The notes beneath the pieces are model-generated. The model made no database searches, was not told where the DNA came from, and worked only from the letters and a program-made list of their open reading frames with translations. From Winogradskyella wichelsiae (GTDB lineage Bacteria; Bacteroidota; Bacteroidia; Flavobacteriales; Flavobacteriaceae), in contig NZ_JABFDJ010000005.1 in assembly GCF_013403925.1 (NCBI RefSeq), forward strand, positions 1 to 64,000: a DNA stretch of 64,000 bases, in the 5' to 3' direction. A program made the translations under genes and the position numbers. Shown here in pieces: positions 26,974-35,206 of the stretch (positions are counted from its first letter, which is position 1; the number at the start of each line of letters is the position of its first letter).

Positions 26974-27585
26974 ATGAAACCATTAATTAATGTTATCGAT
27001 AAACAATCGGGTGCAGCTTTCAAACTCAACAAGAATGACATCCTTACAGTAATAGATCCTATGGGCAAACAAGTGAGTGATATGGTTCTATTTAATGCTG
27101 ACGATTATAATGAGAAATTATCCTCTGGAAAATCCTTAGACTTTGAAGAAAATTTATTGCTCACCAAAGGAAACTTTCTCTGGTCTAATCGGTCGCACAA
27201 AATGATGCAAATCTTAGAAGATACCAATGGACGCAATGATTTTCTATTGGCGCCATGCAGTCCTGAAACGTTTAAAATAATGTACAATTACAAAGGTGAG
27301 CATCCGAGTTGTCTTGGTAATTTACAGCATAATTTAAAACCATTTGGCATTGATCGAGACAGCATACCAACGGCCTTTAATATTTTTATGAATGTACAGT
27401 TTAATACCAACGGTAAGCTATCCGTACACCCTCCTACCACCAAACCTGGAGATTATATTCGGTTTAAAGCAGAGATGGATGTATTGGTTGGCCTCACAGC
27501 TTGCTCTGCCGAAGATAGCAATGGTGGCACCTTTAAGCCAATTCATTATTACATTGAAACGGCATCAAAACACACAACTCCATAG
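26974..27585 (+). CDS. DUF1989 / urea carboxylase-associated family protein
   Basis: 203 residues. The DUF1989 fold is recognisable from GKQVSDMVLFNADD, LLTKGNFLWSNRSHKMM, LLAPCSPETFKIMYN, HPSCLGNL, PTAFNIFMNV and PGDYIRFKAEMDVLVGLTACSAEDSNGG. Members flank urea carboxylase and guanidine-degradation genes, but this window has neither, so the name should not be read as function. Conserved Cys and His residues (APCS, HPSC, ACS) suggest a metal or thiol site. It begins 1 bp after the GntA-like gene and is certainly in the same operon. Confidence 0.88.
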   Translation: MKPLINVIDKQSGAAFKLNKNDILTVIDPMGKQVSDMVLFNADDYNEKLSSGKSLDFEENLLLTKGNFLWSNRSHKMMQILEDTNGRNDFLLAPCSPETFKIMYNYKGEHPSCLGNLQHNLKPFGIDRDSIPTAFNIFMNVQFNTNGKLSVHPPTTKPGDYIRFKAEMDVLVGLTACSAEDSNGGTFKPIHYYIETASKHTTP

Positions 27586-27658
27586 CTGTTATAGAATATT
27601 AATTTAAATAACAACTATTTATAAAAACAATCGATTACTAATTTAAATACATTAAACC

Positions 27659-27820
27659 ATGAAGAAAGATAAAAAAGACCATCAAGAAACAGAACACGAG
27701 AAGCGTTTACATCAAAATGCAACAGATGAGAAAGGTCCATTAAAAGACGATCATTACAACCAATATGGGAAGCAGAATGAAACACGTCGCGAGCGTGCCA
27801 ATAAATTAAAAGAGGATTAA
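27659..27820 (+). CDS. Small, highly charged hydrophilic protein (53 residues)
   Basis: ATG at 27659 to TAA at 27820. The sequence is almost all polar, rich in Lys, Glu, His, Asp and Asn (starts MKKDKKDHQETEHEKRLHQN), with no hydrophobic core, so it is probably disordered. It is followed by a clean terminator hairpin, which supports a real transcript. It lies 73 bp after the DUF1989 gene and may be the last gene of that operon or separately expressed. No family is recognised; it resembles small stress-induced hydrophilic proteins only in composition. Confidence 0.6.
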   Translation: MKKDKKDHQETEHEKRLHQNATDEKGPLKDDHYNQYGKQNETRRERANKLKED

Positions 27821-27863
27821 AGTAATTTCAGCTTGCAATCATAGACAGTGTTAGTGTATAACA

Positions 27864-27897
27864 AAAAAAGTCCAATTATAAATCATTGGACTTTTCT
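27864..27897. terminator. Bidirectional terminator
   Basis: Stem AAAAGTCCAAT/ATTGGACTTTT (27866-27876 and 27885-27895) with an 8-nt loop; A-run on the left and T-run on the right. It serves the small protein gene rightward and the 115-residue gene leftward. Confidence 0.85.
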
Positions 27898-27920
27898 TTA
27901 TAATAAAACGTTCCAGAAGC

Positions 27921-28268
27921 TTATAAATCTTCATCCATATTAATATTAGCTTCATCCGAAATTTGAGATTCTGGGATGCTATTAAAAAATTCAGATAATT
28001 CTAAATCGGAATTTGGTCCAAATCCTAACAACATGGTCCCTTTTTCTCCTTTATTGGTTTCAATAACATATAAAATTGACATATCCGAAGGATCGCTCAT
28101 CCCCTCATACCTATGTTCTGCTACTATATTAAGATCTTCTGGTTTATAAATGTGAGAAGAATCGTTTCCTAGCAACGTTCCATCCTTAAAATGAAAACCT
28201 GATGTGTATCCTTTTTCTTCGTAGATTTTCAAGTAATCCTTTTCATGTTTTGCAAATTCATTATCCAT
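27921..28268 (-). CDS. Small acidic protein of the family often labelled phosphoribosylpyrophosphate synthetase
   Basis: 115 residues, no signal or membrane segment. The segment SSHIYKPEDLNIVAEHRYEGMSDPSDMSILYVIETNKGEKGTMLLGFGP fits a widespread ~100-residue Bacteroidota family (HRFEG-SDP-D-S-hYAI pattern). Databases sometimes name it phosphoribosylpyrophosphate synthetase, but it lacks any PRPP synthetase domain. The function is unknown. The C-terminal tail is very acidic. Confidence 0.7.
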   Translation of the reverse strand: MDNEFAKHEKDYLKIYEEKGYTSGFHFKDGTLLGNDSSHIYKPEDLNIVAEHRYEGMSDPSDMSILYVIETNKGEKGTMLLGFGPNSDLELSEFFNSIPESQISDEANINMDEDL

Positions 28269-28578
28269 AATTCTAAGATTTTATATTCGCTTACAATGTA
28301 TTTCAAACATCTTAGATCGCGTAACTTCATCCGTTTTCATATTAACTTAAATGCCTTAAGTATTATATAATTTAGTAACATTTATACATAGATTCAAGTT
28401 TCTTTGGCTTTACACCTTGCACTCATTAACAATCAACGGACTTGTCTTTTACTTTTCTAACCTTAGAGATGGTGCTGACTGAGCATAATTTATAGCTAAT
28501 GAGAGTTCTTTTTTATTCTTAGATAGAATAGAAAGTAATATTGAAATGGAATTTTTTCTGTGATAAGAGCATTAAACT

Positions 28579-28801
28579 CTAAGCCGGAAGTATTGTTTTA
28601 GCTAATTTTTCTGCACCATTAAAGTCGTTTCTTTTATATTTATTTTCGCCTATTACTACATCTGCTAATACCAGGGCATTTATTGAAATCGTTGTTATTT
28701 CTTGCCGTAATACCTTTAATCAATAAACTATCTAATTTTGCTGTAGATTGTGTCCCATAAAACACTAAAAAAAATATTAAAATGTGATAAAAAAACTTCA
28801 T
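28579..28801 (-). pseudogene. Frameshifted small secreted-protein gene
   Basis: From ATG at 28801, one frame gives a signal-peptide-like start (MKFFYHILIFFLVFYGTQS) and then TAKLDSLLIKGITARNNN. Soon after, this frame degenerates into Arg/Cys-rich sequence and stops. A neighbouring frame from the same point continues as ISINALVLADVVIGENKYKR, then NDFNGAEKLAKTILPA and a stop at 28579. Joining the frames would give a ~73-residue exported protein. This looks like a one-base indel, but a genuine 53-residue protein or a sequencing error is possible. Confidence 0.35.
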
Positions 28802-28977
28802 CTAATTAGTTAGTATAACATACTGAATTAAGTGCTATACCGGTTAAAGTTACAGACAACAAGATAAATAGATATTGTTTTTATTATTAAATATTGAAAA
28901 GACTCACTTTCAATTATCTGTATTATTTCTAGATTTAAAAATTTTACTTAGCCCATTAAGTATTTGTATAACATAAA

Positions 28978-29003
28978 AAAAGGCAATTATTGCTAATTGC
29001 CTT
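28978..29003. terminator. Terminator downstream of pncB
   Basis: Stem AAGGCAATTA/TAATTGCCTT with the loop TTGC, preceded by an A-run that reads as a T-tract leftward. It lies about 135 bp past the pncB stop. Confidence 0.65.
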
Positions 29004-29139
29004 AAATCATCATTATATTATTAATATAAAATCCCCTACAATCTTACATTAAAAATAGTATAGAAGCTTAATTTACAATTTTATGCCGCTTTTAACAAGT
29101 TTTTAATAAAAAAAAGGGCTTACCTGTTGAAATTAATAA

Positions 29140-30537
29140 TTACAATTGATATTTCAACATCAATTTATCGCGCTCATTTTTTAATTTTTGACTCAAACCT
29201 ATTTTATACTTATGCGGATTCTCAAAACGTTTATACGCTTCCGGAAGTTGTGCTAATCGGCTTTTAGAATAGTCAGCAATCGCCTGTACAGACCTAGGCG
29301 CATTAACTTTCTTACCATTTTCCATTACTTTTTCTAACAAAGGCTCATGTACAAAACCCGTAAGATTCAAACGCTTTGTAGGGTCATAAGCATGGGTCAT
29401 TTCAGTAACGCTCGCTTCGCTAAACAGAGCAATAACATCTGCACCATAAAACATCCCGTTAGCGTCAATCATCCTAAACACTTGCTTTTTAGAAGGCAAT
29501 GAGGTCTTTTCTATATTTTCCGAAAGCTTAATTCGTGGGGCTCCATTATAGGCCGATAACTTATAAACACCCCCTAAGGATGCATCGGGTTTCCCAGTGA
29601 CTAAATTAGTCCCTACTCCAAAAATATCAATAGGGGCTTCTTGTTCTTTCAAGCTCTTAATAACATATTCATCTAACTGATTGGAAGCAATTATTTTAAC
29701 GTAGCCTAAGTCTGCAGCATCCAAAACTTCTCGAACTTTTTTAGACAAATACGCTAAATCACCACTATCCAAACGCACTCCTAATAGCCGGTCACCGCTA
29801 AGCTCCATTTCCTTTGCCACAATAACCGCATGAGGCAAACCACTTTTTAGCGTATTGTAAGTATCTACTAAAAGCACACAATTATCAGGTCTAATCTTAG
29901 CAAAATCACGAAACGCCTGTAACTCATCCTCATAACTCTGAATAAAAGAATGCGCCATAGTCCCAGAACAAGGAAGATCATAATCCTTAGCAGCAACAAC
30001 ATTACTCGTACCATTAAAACCACCTATAAAGGCCGCTCTAGAAGCATAATAACCACCAGTAGCATGCGCTCGGCGTAAGCCCATATCTAACAACAGCTTA
30101 TCCTTAGCACTATACCGAATACGGCCTGCTTTTGTAGCAATTAAAGTCTGAAAGTTGAGTAAGTTTAATAGGAATGTCTCTATAATTTGAGCCTCAATGA
30201 TATTGGCTTCCACTTGTAATATGGGTCGATTCGGAAAAACAACATCCCCTTCTTTACATGAAAAAATAGTACCTGTAAATTGAAAGTTTTTTAAATAATC
30301 TAGAAATTCTTTTTCAAAACCATGCTCTTCTAAATAGCTAATATCTGATGCCGAGAATGCCATGGTTTCAAGGGTATTTAATACATCTTCTAATCCTGCA
30401 AAGATGGAATACCCTCCCTTAAAGGGGTTACTTCTAAAATAATAATCAAAAACAGCACGGCCATCAGGCTTAGTCTTAAAGTAAACTTGAGCCATAGTAA
30501 GTTGATAGAGATCAGTGTAAGACGCTGTAATAGTCAT
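29140..30537 (-). CDS. pncB: Nicotinate phosphoribosyltransferase
   Basis: 465 residues. It converts nicotinate and PRPP to nicotinate mononucleotide in NAD salvage. Diagnostic segments are TDLYQLTMAQVYF at the N-terminus, FDYYFRSNPFKGGYSIFAGLEDVL, LLDMGLRRAHATGGYYASRAAFIGGFNGTSNVVAA (about 146-180), GTMAHSFIQSY with the catalytic His, LVDTYNTLKSG, GVRLDSGDLAYLS, and IFGVGTNLVTG. It belongs to the longer (~460-490) NAPRTase class. It is transcribed alone, upstream of its own terminator. A 10-bp inverted repeat lies in the 5' region (30577-30611). Confidence 0.96.
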   Translation of the reverse strand: MTITASYTDLYQLTMAQVYFKTKPDGRAVFDYYFRSNPFKGGYSIFAGLEDVLNTLETMAFSASDISYLEEHGFEKEFLDYLKNFQFTGTIFSCKEGDVVFPNRPILQVEANIIEAQIIETFLLNLLNFQTLIATKAGRIRYSAKDKLLLDMGLRRAHATGGYYASRAAFIGGFNGTSNVVAAKDYDLPCSGTMAHSFIQSYEDELQAFRDFAKIRPDNCVLLVDTYNTLKSGLPHAVIVAKEMELSGDRLLGVRLDSGDLAYLSKKVREVLDAADLGYVKIIASNQLDEYVIKSLKEQEAPIDIFGVGTNLVTGKPDASLGGVYKLSAYNGAPRIKLSENIEKTSLPSKKQVFRMIDANGMFYGADVIALFSEASVTEMTHAYDPTKRLNLTGFVHEPLLEKVMENGKKVNAPRSVQAIADYSKSRLAQLPEAYKRFENPHKYKIGLSQKLKNERDKLMLKYQL

Positions 30538-30576
30538 AGAAATAAGGTTTTTAAGAATGTAATGCTTTAGCTGTTC

Positions 30577-30611
30577 TGGTTTTGTAAGGGGCTTACCGAG
30601 CTACAAAACCA
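30577..30611 (-). repeat. 10-bp inverted repeat upstream of pncB
   Basis: TGGTTTTGTA (30577-30586) and TACAAAACCA (30602-30611) around a 15-nt spacer, 40-74 bp before the pncB ATG. It could be an operator or a leader hairpin; no known class is recognised. Confidence 0.5.
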
Positions 30612-30696
30612 TCTGATTCGCTAATTTATTAAATCTTAAAGCGTTTCTAATACACTTCTGTTATAAAATCATCACAATAATTTTATCAAGAATAGG

Positions 30697-30804
30697 ATAA
30701 ACATAAAGCATCACTCTCTAACGTTGTAATGCTTTGTTTATATCTTAAAAGAAAGAGATAAGAACGTAAGTGACCGCTATAGTACAAATCACTTTATACG
30801 TTCT
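30697..30804 (-). terminator. Two tandem bulged hairpins after the LytTR gene
   Basis: First hairpin: 30761-30773 pairs with 30789-30804 (outer arms AGAACGTA/TACGTTCT, inner AGTGA/TCACT, with a 3-nt bulge). Second: 30697-30711 pairs with 30729-30741 (AGCAT/ATGCT inner, ATAAAC/GTTTAT outer, small bulge). Both lie within 125 bp downstream of the response-regulator stop and probably end that transcript; T-tracts are weak. Confidence 0.4.
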
Positions 30805-30821
30805 TTATTTAGAAATTTAAG

Positions 30822-31550
30822 CTAGATATTTAAACGACTATATACCATAGATTTATAGCTTTCACCAATAGGAATCCTTTCGTTTTTAATAATGACTCTA
30901 TTCTTTTGAACGGATGTTATTTTGTTCACATTAATAATATAAGAACGATGAACTCTAATAAATATATTCTCTGGTAACTTAGATTGAATTTCTTTAAAGC
31001 TCATTAAGGTCAATATCGCTTTAGAATCTTCTATTTCAATTTTTAAATAATCCTTCAACCCTTGAATCAGTTTAATTTTTTTGATGTCAATCTTCACATT
31101 TTCATACTCAGACTTTACAAAAATAAAATCGTCTTCATGTACTGGAGCATCACCTCCTGCTGAAGACAAGTTAAACGATGTATTAACATGACTTAATTTC
31201 AGCATTTCTTTAACTCTATTTACTGCTTTTATAAATCGAGGAAATGGAATTGGTTTAACTAAATAATCTACAGCATTAAGATCAAAACCTTCTAAAGCAT
31301 ATTCTGGATAAGCTGTAGTAAAAATAAAATAAGGCACTTTTCCTTCAAGAGATCTAATTAATTCAATACCTGAAATATTAGGCATTTCAATATCTGAAAA
31401 CACTAAATCAATTGCATTAGTATTTATAAAGTCTAAAGCTTCTATGGCATTGGTAAATGTTTCTATAACATCTACAGCACCTAAGGCTTGACAGTATGAT
31501 TCTATGACATCAATAGCTAAAGGCTCGTCATCTATTATTATGCACTTCAT
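30822..31550 (-). CDS. LytTR-family response regulator
   Basis: 242 residues from the Met before KCIIIDDEP; an ATG two codons earlier is equally possible. The receiver domain (1-120) has the acidic DDEP patch, the phospho-acceptor Asp in DLVFSDIEMPNISG (about 54-58), Thr in FIFTTAYPEYA and Lys in YLVKPI. The C-terminal LytTR DNA-binding domain (about 140-242) has FIFVKSEYENVKIDIKKIKLIQGLKDYLKIE and FIRVHRSYIINVNKI. Its start overlaps the 3' end of the LytS-type kinase gene by about 20 bp, so they form a coupled pair. It probably regulates the adjacent DUF4907/kelch/DUF4270 genes. Confidence 0.95.
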   Translation of the reverse strand: MKCIIIDDEPLAIDVIESYCQALGAVDVIETFTNAIEALDFINTNAIDLVFSDIEMPNISGIELIRSLEGKVPYFIFTTAYPEYALEGFDLNAVDYLVKPIPFPRFIKAVNRVKEMLKLSHVNTSFNLSSAGGDAPVHEDDFIFVKSEYENVKIDIKKIKLIQGLKDYLKIEIEDSKAILTLMSFKEIQSKLPENIFIRVHRSYIINVNKITSVQKNRVIIKNERIPIGESYKSMVYSRLNI

Positions 31551-32586
31551 TATCATTTAGATTTAAGGTTAAATGAACTCTGTAATAAGATTTATCTTCA
31601 TCTATAGTTAACTCGTAATTATTTTTATACAAATAGTTGAATTGGCTTTTTATATTCTCTAACCCAACACCCGAGTTTTTATCATCGCGCTTGTACAACC
31701 CTATAATATTCTCTATATAAAAGCTAAATTTTTTATCTACAACTTCAATCTGAATATCGATATGCGTATTACCTTTAAAATCTGTTCCGTATTTAAAAGC
31801 GTTTTCTATAAATGAAATAAGTAATAAAGGATAGATTTTTAGATTCTTAGTCTCCCCTTTTATATTAAGTTTAACGGCTTCAGTATTTTTTAATCGCAAA
31901 CGCTGAAGTGCTATATAATGCTGTATATAGTTCATTTCTTTTTCTAAAGAAACCTGCTCATCTTTAGCTTCATAAAGCATATATCGCATTAATTCTGATA
32001 ATGTTATTACAGCTTCTGGTGCACTATCAGATTTACTTCTTACTAGAGAATATATACTGTTTAATGAATTAAATAAGAAATGTGGATTTAATTGATTTCT
32101 TAAAAACTGCAATTTAATTTCTGTTTGTTCATTTTCTAACTCTTTAGACTCACGATCTCTTTTGTAAAAATCTACTACCAAACCAAAAATACCACCTAAA
32201 AGAAAGATAGAAAATGAAAACACCATTGGTATGGCGTGTCTCATTCCAAAAGGACCACCACCCGGTCGCTCAGGTCGGTTATTCATATTTCGGATCCCAT
32301 TCATAATTGGGGTATCCATCAATTCTCTACTCACATAATTGTATAGTAATAAAAAGAGAATTGATACAAATATATAGATCATTAATTTACGCCTTAGTAA
32401 TATGTAAGGTACAAAGATTGAATAATTCACATAGAACAAAATGGGCCGCATTAATTGCTTTAAATACATTTCTGAAGGTATTTCCCCTAAATCTATATAA
32501 GCCGTAAGTAAAGGAAATATACTAATACACAACCATACTATGATATGTACTATTAATTCTTTATAAGATATCTGTTTTGTGAACAT
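31528..32586 (-). CDS. LytS/YehU-type sensor histidine kinase
   Basis: 352 residues. Four N-terminal membrane helices (about 12-30, 44-64, 68-86, 118-138) lack a large extracellular domain. The His_kinase domain has the phospho-acceptor His in LQFLRNQLNPHFLFNSLNSIYSLV (about 164-187). The ATP-binding part has LLLISFIENAFKYGTDFKG (N box) and the GVGLENIKSQF G box. An ERPGGGPFG loop lies between helices 3 and 4. It follows DUF4907 by 20 bp and overlaps its regulator. The signal is unknown; membrane-embedded sensing is likely given the absence of a periplasmic domain. Confidence 0.94.
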   Translation of the reverse strand: MFTKQISYKELIVHIIVWLCISIFPLLTAYIDLGEIPSEMYLKQLMRPILFYVNYSIFVPYILLRRKLMIYIFVSILFLLLYNYVSRELMDTPIMNGIRNMNNRPERPGGGPFGMRHAIPMVFSFSIFLLGGIFGLVVDFYKRDRESKELENEQTEIKLQFLRNQLNPHFLFNSLNSIYSLVRSKSDSAPEAVITLSELMRYMLYEAKDEQVSLEKEMNYIQHYIALQRLRLKNTEAVKLNIKGETKNLKIYPLLLISFIENAFKYGTDFKGNTHIDIQIEVVDKKFSFYIENIIGLYKRDDKNSGVGLENIKSQFNYLYKNNYELTIDEDKSYYRVHLTLNLNDNEVHNNR

Positions 32587-32606
32587 GAATTATTTCGTAG
32601 AATCTA

Positions 32607-32957
32607 TTAACTCTTTTTGAAACTAATAGCGTTAGCATCCAGATCATCAACACTAATTACTGGCATTTTATTTTCTAATAATTTACTCATTACAAGCTCA
32701 CCAATTTTTTCGGCATCTTCCTTAGATTTAAACCCTTGTTTACCTTTTGCTGCTGGAATGTATTCTTGACGAATAAATAAATTTTCACCATTATACACTT
32801 CATAAATCCAAAGACTGTCTTGTTCCAAAACCTGCAAAGCATATGCTGATTCTTCTACAGTATTATTTTCATCATCAACAGATTGAATATAAAAAAACAA
32901 TACAAATAAGATTGTTATACCTAAAAATACAGTTTTATAATTATAAAATTTTTTCAT
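32607..32957 (-). CDS. DUF4907 family protein
   Basis: 116 residues. One N-terminal hydrophobic segment (about 9-25) serves as signal anchor or signal peptide. It is followed by WIYEVYNGENLFIRQEYIPAAKGKQGFKSKEDAEKIGELVMSKL, which is diagnostic of DUF4907. Function unknown. It is directly upstream of the kinase/regulator pair in the same operon and downstream of the kelch gene's terminator, suggesting that it works with the sensor or with the surface proteins in the periplasm. Confidence 0.85.
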   Translation of the reverse strand: MKKFYNYKTVFLGITILFVLFFYIQSVDDENNTVEESAYALQVLEQDSLWIYEVYNGENLFIRQEYIPAAKGKQGFKSKEDAEKIGELVMSKLLENKMPVISVDDLDANAISFKKS

Positions 32958-32970
32958 CTTTTTTTTTATT

Positions 32971-33021
32971 TAAAAAAAAGAGCCAGAAATAATGAAGGAT
33001 ATCAACATTATCCTGACTCTC
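32971..33021 (-). terminator. Rho-independent terminator after the kelch gene
   Basis: Read leftward: a stem of about 14 bp, interrupted by mismatches (GAGTCAGGATAATG against CATTATTTCTGGCTC), followed by eight T residues. It separates the beta-barrel/kelch operon from the DUF4907-kinase-regulator genes. Confidence 0.8.
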
Positions 33022-33086
33022 AGTTGGCCATTAACCATCAATCACTACAGCAATAGCCTATCAATCAATCAATCTAAACTTCTTTT

Positions 33087-34091
33087 TTAGTTATCGTCGT
33101 CGTCTTGCTCTGCATCTGGAAAGAATTCCATGTTATCATCTAGATACAATGTTCCATTTCTACCTAAAGCTACAAAAGCACGTGAACCATCTGTGAACGC
33201 TATAGCATCTCTTCTTGCATAATTCTCAAAAGCTGTTTTCTCTTCCCAGCTATCGCTAGAAGGTTCATATTCATAAACTGTACTAATAGTTCCAGAGTAA
33301 TCACCACAAGCTACATATCCTTTTCCATTAATTGTAAATGCAACGGCATTAGATCTGTAAATATAATCATCATCGTCATCATCAATATCGGTATGTTGTG
33401 TCCAAACTTCAGAATCTAAGTTAAAAGACCAAAAATCTAACTCATATATGCCATTACTAATTCCTGTAACCAAATATACCTCATTATCAATTGTAAAAGT
33501 GACACCGTCTCTTCTTTTATCTCCACCGAAACCATATATTTCTTCCCAAGAATCAGTTCCTGGATTGTATCTCCAAAAATCCTTTTTATCACTTCCGTCA
33601 TAGCCTGTACCTAAATAACCATAAGTATCCGATCCAAAACCTACAGCACCATATCTTGCTGTACCAGCAAAATCAGCTATAGACGTCCATGTATTTGTAT
33701 CAACGTTATATTTATAAAAATCAGATAATTCTTCATTAGTATCACCGTTATAACCGGTACCCATATAACCATCATTTCCAATTACAAATGCAGTTGCAGA
33801 ACTTCTCTCTTCACCTGGAAAATCTGATAATTGTTGCCATGAATTAGTATCCATGTTATAACTCCAAAAATCGTTATAATAATCGCTACCGTCGTAACCT
33901 GCACCCATATACCCAATATTTCCAATGGTGAATGCAGATGAACTACTTCGGGCTTCTTCATTAAATGTCGATTTCTTTACCCAGTTACCAGAATCATCAT
34001 CGTCATCGTCGTTGTTACAACTAGAAAATAGCGCTAATACGGCTCCTAAATAAAGCAGTTTTATGGCTGATTTGTTATTCATTTTTCTCAT
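33087..34091 (-). CDS. Kelch-repeat surface lipoprotein
   Basis: 334 residues. A lipoprotein signal ends in LALFSSC, immediately followed by NNDDDDDD; an acidic run after the lipid Cys is the Bacteroidota signal for surface export. About six kelch repeats of ~47 residues follow, each with a pattern like YGYLGTGYDGSDKKDFWRYNPGTDSWEEI, forming a beta-propeller. A second acidic run (DIDDDDDDY) lies inside the propeller and a third at the C-terminus (DAEQDDDDN). It starts 1 bp after the stop of the beta-barrel gene, so the two are coupled and may form a surface complex. The ligand is unknown. Confidence 0.92.
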   Translation of the reverse strand: MRKMNNKSAIKLLYLGAVLALFSSCNNDDDDDDSGNWVKKSTFNEEARSSSSAFTIGNIGYMGAGYDGSDYYNDFWSYNMDTNSWQQLSDFPGEERSSATAFVIGNDGYMGTGYNGDTNEELSDFYKYNVDTNTWTSIADFAGTARYGAVGFGSDTYGYLGTGYDGSDKKDFWRYNPGTDSWEEIYGFGGDKRRDGVTFTIDNEVYLVTGISNGIYELDFWSFNLDSEVWTQHTDIDDDDDDYIYRSNAVAFTINGKGYVACGDYSGTISTVYEYEPSSDSWEEKTAFENYARRDAIAFTDGSRAFVALGRNGTLYLDDNMEFFPDAEQDDDDN

Positions 34092-34092
34092 T

Positions 34093-34992
34093 TTACTTAT
34101 TATTTATATTAAAACTAATTCCTATGTTTAGTGACAATGATTCACCTGAATCAAAATCATAAATATTATTATCATTTTCGCTTATTGTCAACTCACTATC
34201 AACCAAATAGCCAACATTAAAATTTGTTGACCAATTATTATCAAATTTAAAATTATAACCTAGCTCAAATTTTATAGCTTTAAACTCAAGCTCAGAATTA
34301 TGGATTATTTGTCCATTCTCAATTCTATAATCAGAACCATTATATGCATAAATTGATTCTGGCTCTACTGTAAAGTCAAAACCATTTTGTTCGTTAAGTT
34401 CATAAAAAACACCTGTAATAGGTATCCCTATTTCATATCTTAATTTTTCATTCACATTACTAGCATACGATATTAAAGGGTAAAAGTCTGGTTTACCAAA
34501 CAAAGCACCATAACCAACACCTAATTTTAAAGCAGATTTAAGCCCGTCCTTATACCAAGTCTTTGTGAAATTTGCTGAATAACTTAAAATAAAATCGTCA
34601 TTAGAAATTTTATCATTAAGCGTTGAAGACAAATAAGGAACTAATACAAGATCCATTGTCCAATTATTAACTATAGCTTTTTTATATCTGGCAAATATTT
34701 CAACATTATGGATGGTTTCAAACATGCTATAATTGTGTGTTCTATCATAACTAACAAAGTCAATACTATTGTTAGTATAAGTCATCCCTAAACCTAAATT
34801 TGACTCTTTCAATAATGAGCTAAAATCTATAGCTATCGATTTGTTATCAAATTGAACATTATTCAAATCTAAATAATTTGAATACTCTAGGGTTACCAAA
34901 TCTCCTCCTTCTGTAGTAGTGAACATTTTTTGCCCATAAGACGCTATAGAGAATAAACTAAAGATTATAAAATGTAGGGAATAATTTTTCAT
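34093..34992 (-). CDS. Putative outer-membrane beta-barrel protein
   Basis: 299 residues. Signal peptide 1-20 ends in SYGQ. The rest alternates aromatic/polar strands (NVEIFARYKKAIVNNWTMDLVLVPYLS, FKLELGYNFKFDNNW-like segments) and ends in a beta strand, LSLNIGISFNINNK, consistent with an 8-14-stranded outer-membrane barrel. No specific family is recognised. It is the first gene of a two-gene operon with the kelch lipoprotein and divergent from the DUF4270 operon, which also ends with a barrel protein. Confidence 0.75.
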   Translation of the reverse strand: MKNYSLHFIIFSLFSIASYGQKMFTTTEGGDLVTLEYSNYLDLNNVQFDNKSIAIDFSSLLKESNLGLGMTYTNNSIDFVSYDRTHNYSMFETIHNVEIFARYKKAIVNNWTMDLVLVPYLSSTLNDKISNDDFILSYSANFTKTWYKDGLKSALKLGVGYGALFGKPDFYPLISYASNVNEKLRYEIGIPITGVFYELNEQNGFDFTVEPESIYAYNGSDYRIENGQIIHNSELEFKAIKFELGYNFKFDNNWSTNFNVGYLVDSELTISENDNNIYDFDSGESLSLNIGISFNINNK

Positions 34993-35206
34993 CGGGTGCT
35001 AACTTACTACCACAATCTTACACTCCAATTACAAAATATACATAGCCTATTTTTTTATAGACAAACACCATTTTTTAATCTATTAAACTGAGTCTTAACT
35101 TTTATAGTGTAAATACCCATTTCTGTCGATTAATATACACTGTAGGTATATTACACTTTTTATTACATCAATTGGTTAGTTGCTTTGTACAAATTAATCA
35201 AAACAA
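34993..35206. promoter_or_regulatory. Divergent promoter region of the two surface operons
   Basis: 214 bp between the beta-barrel/kelch operon and the DUF4270 operon. It contains an imperfect long inverted repeat AGTGTAAATACC (35106-35117) and GGTATATTACACT (35145-35157), with TACACT repeated directly at 35136-35141 and 35152-35157. This is a candidate shared operator, possibly for the nearby LytTR regulator. Confidence 0.4.

Larger units (their letters stand above)
28269..29139. other. Long intergenic region with a decayed small gene
   Basis: 871 bp. The only coding-like content is the frameshifted signal-peptide gene at 28579-28801 (-). A terminator hairpin lies at 28978-29003. The remainder is AT-rich with no recognised element. 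Confidence 0.5.

Noticed and set aside
26974..27585. Urea carboxylase pathway
   Set aside because: DUF1989 is only associated with urea carboxylase by neighbourhood; no carboxylase or allophanate hydrolase is here.
27921..28268. Phosphoribosylpyrophosphate synthetase
   Set aside because: The name circulates for this small family, but the protein has no PRPP synthetase fold, P-loop or PRPP-binding motif, and is far too short.
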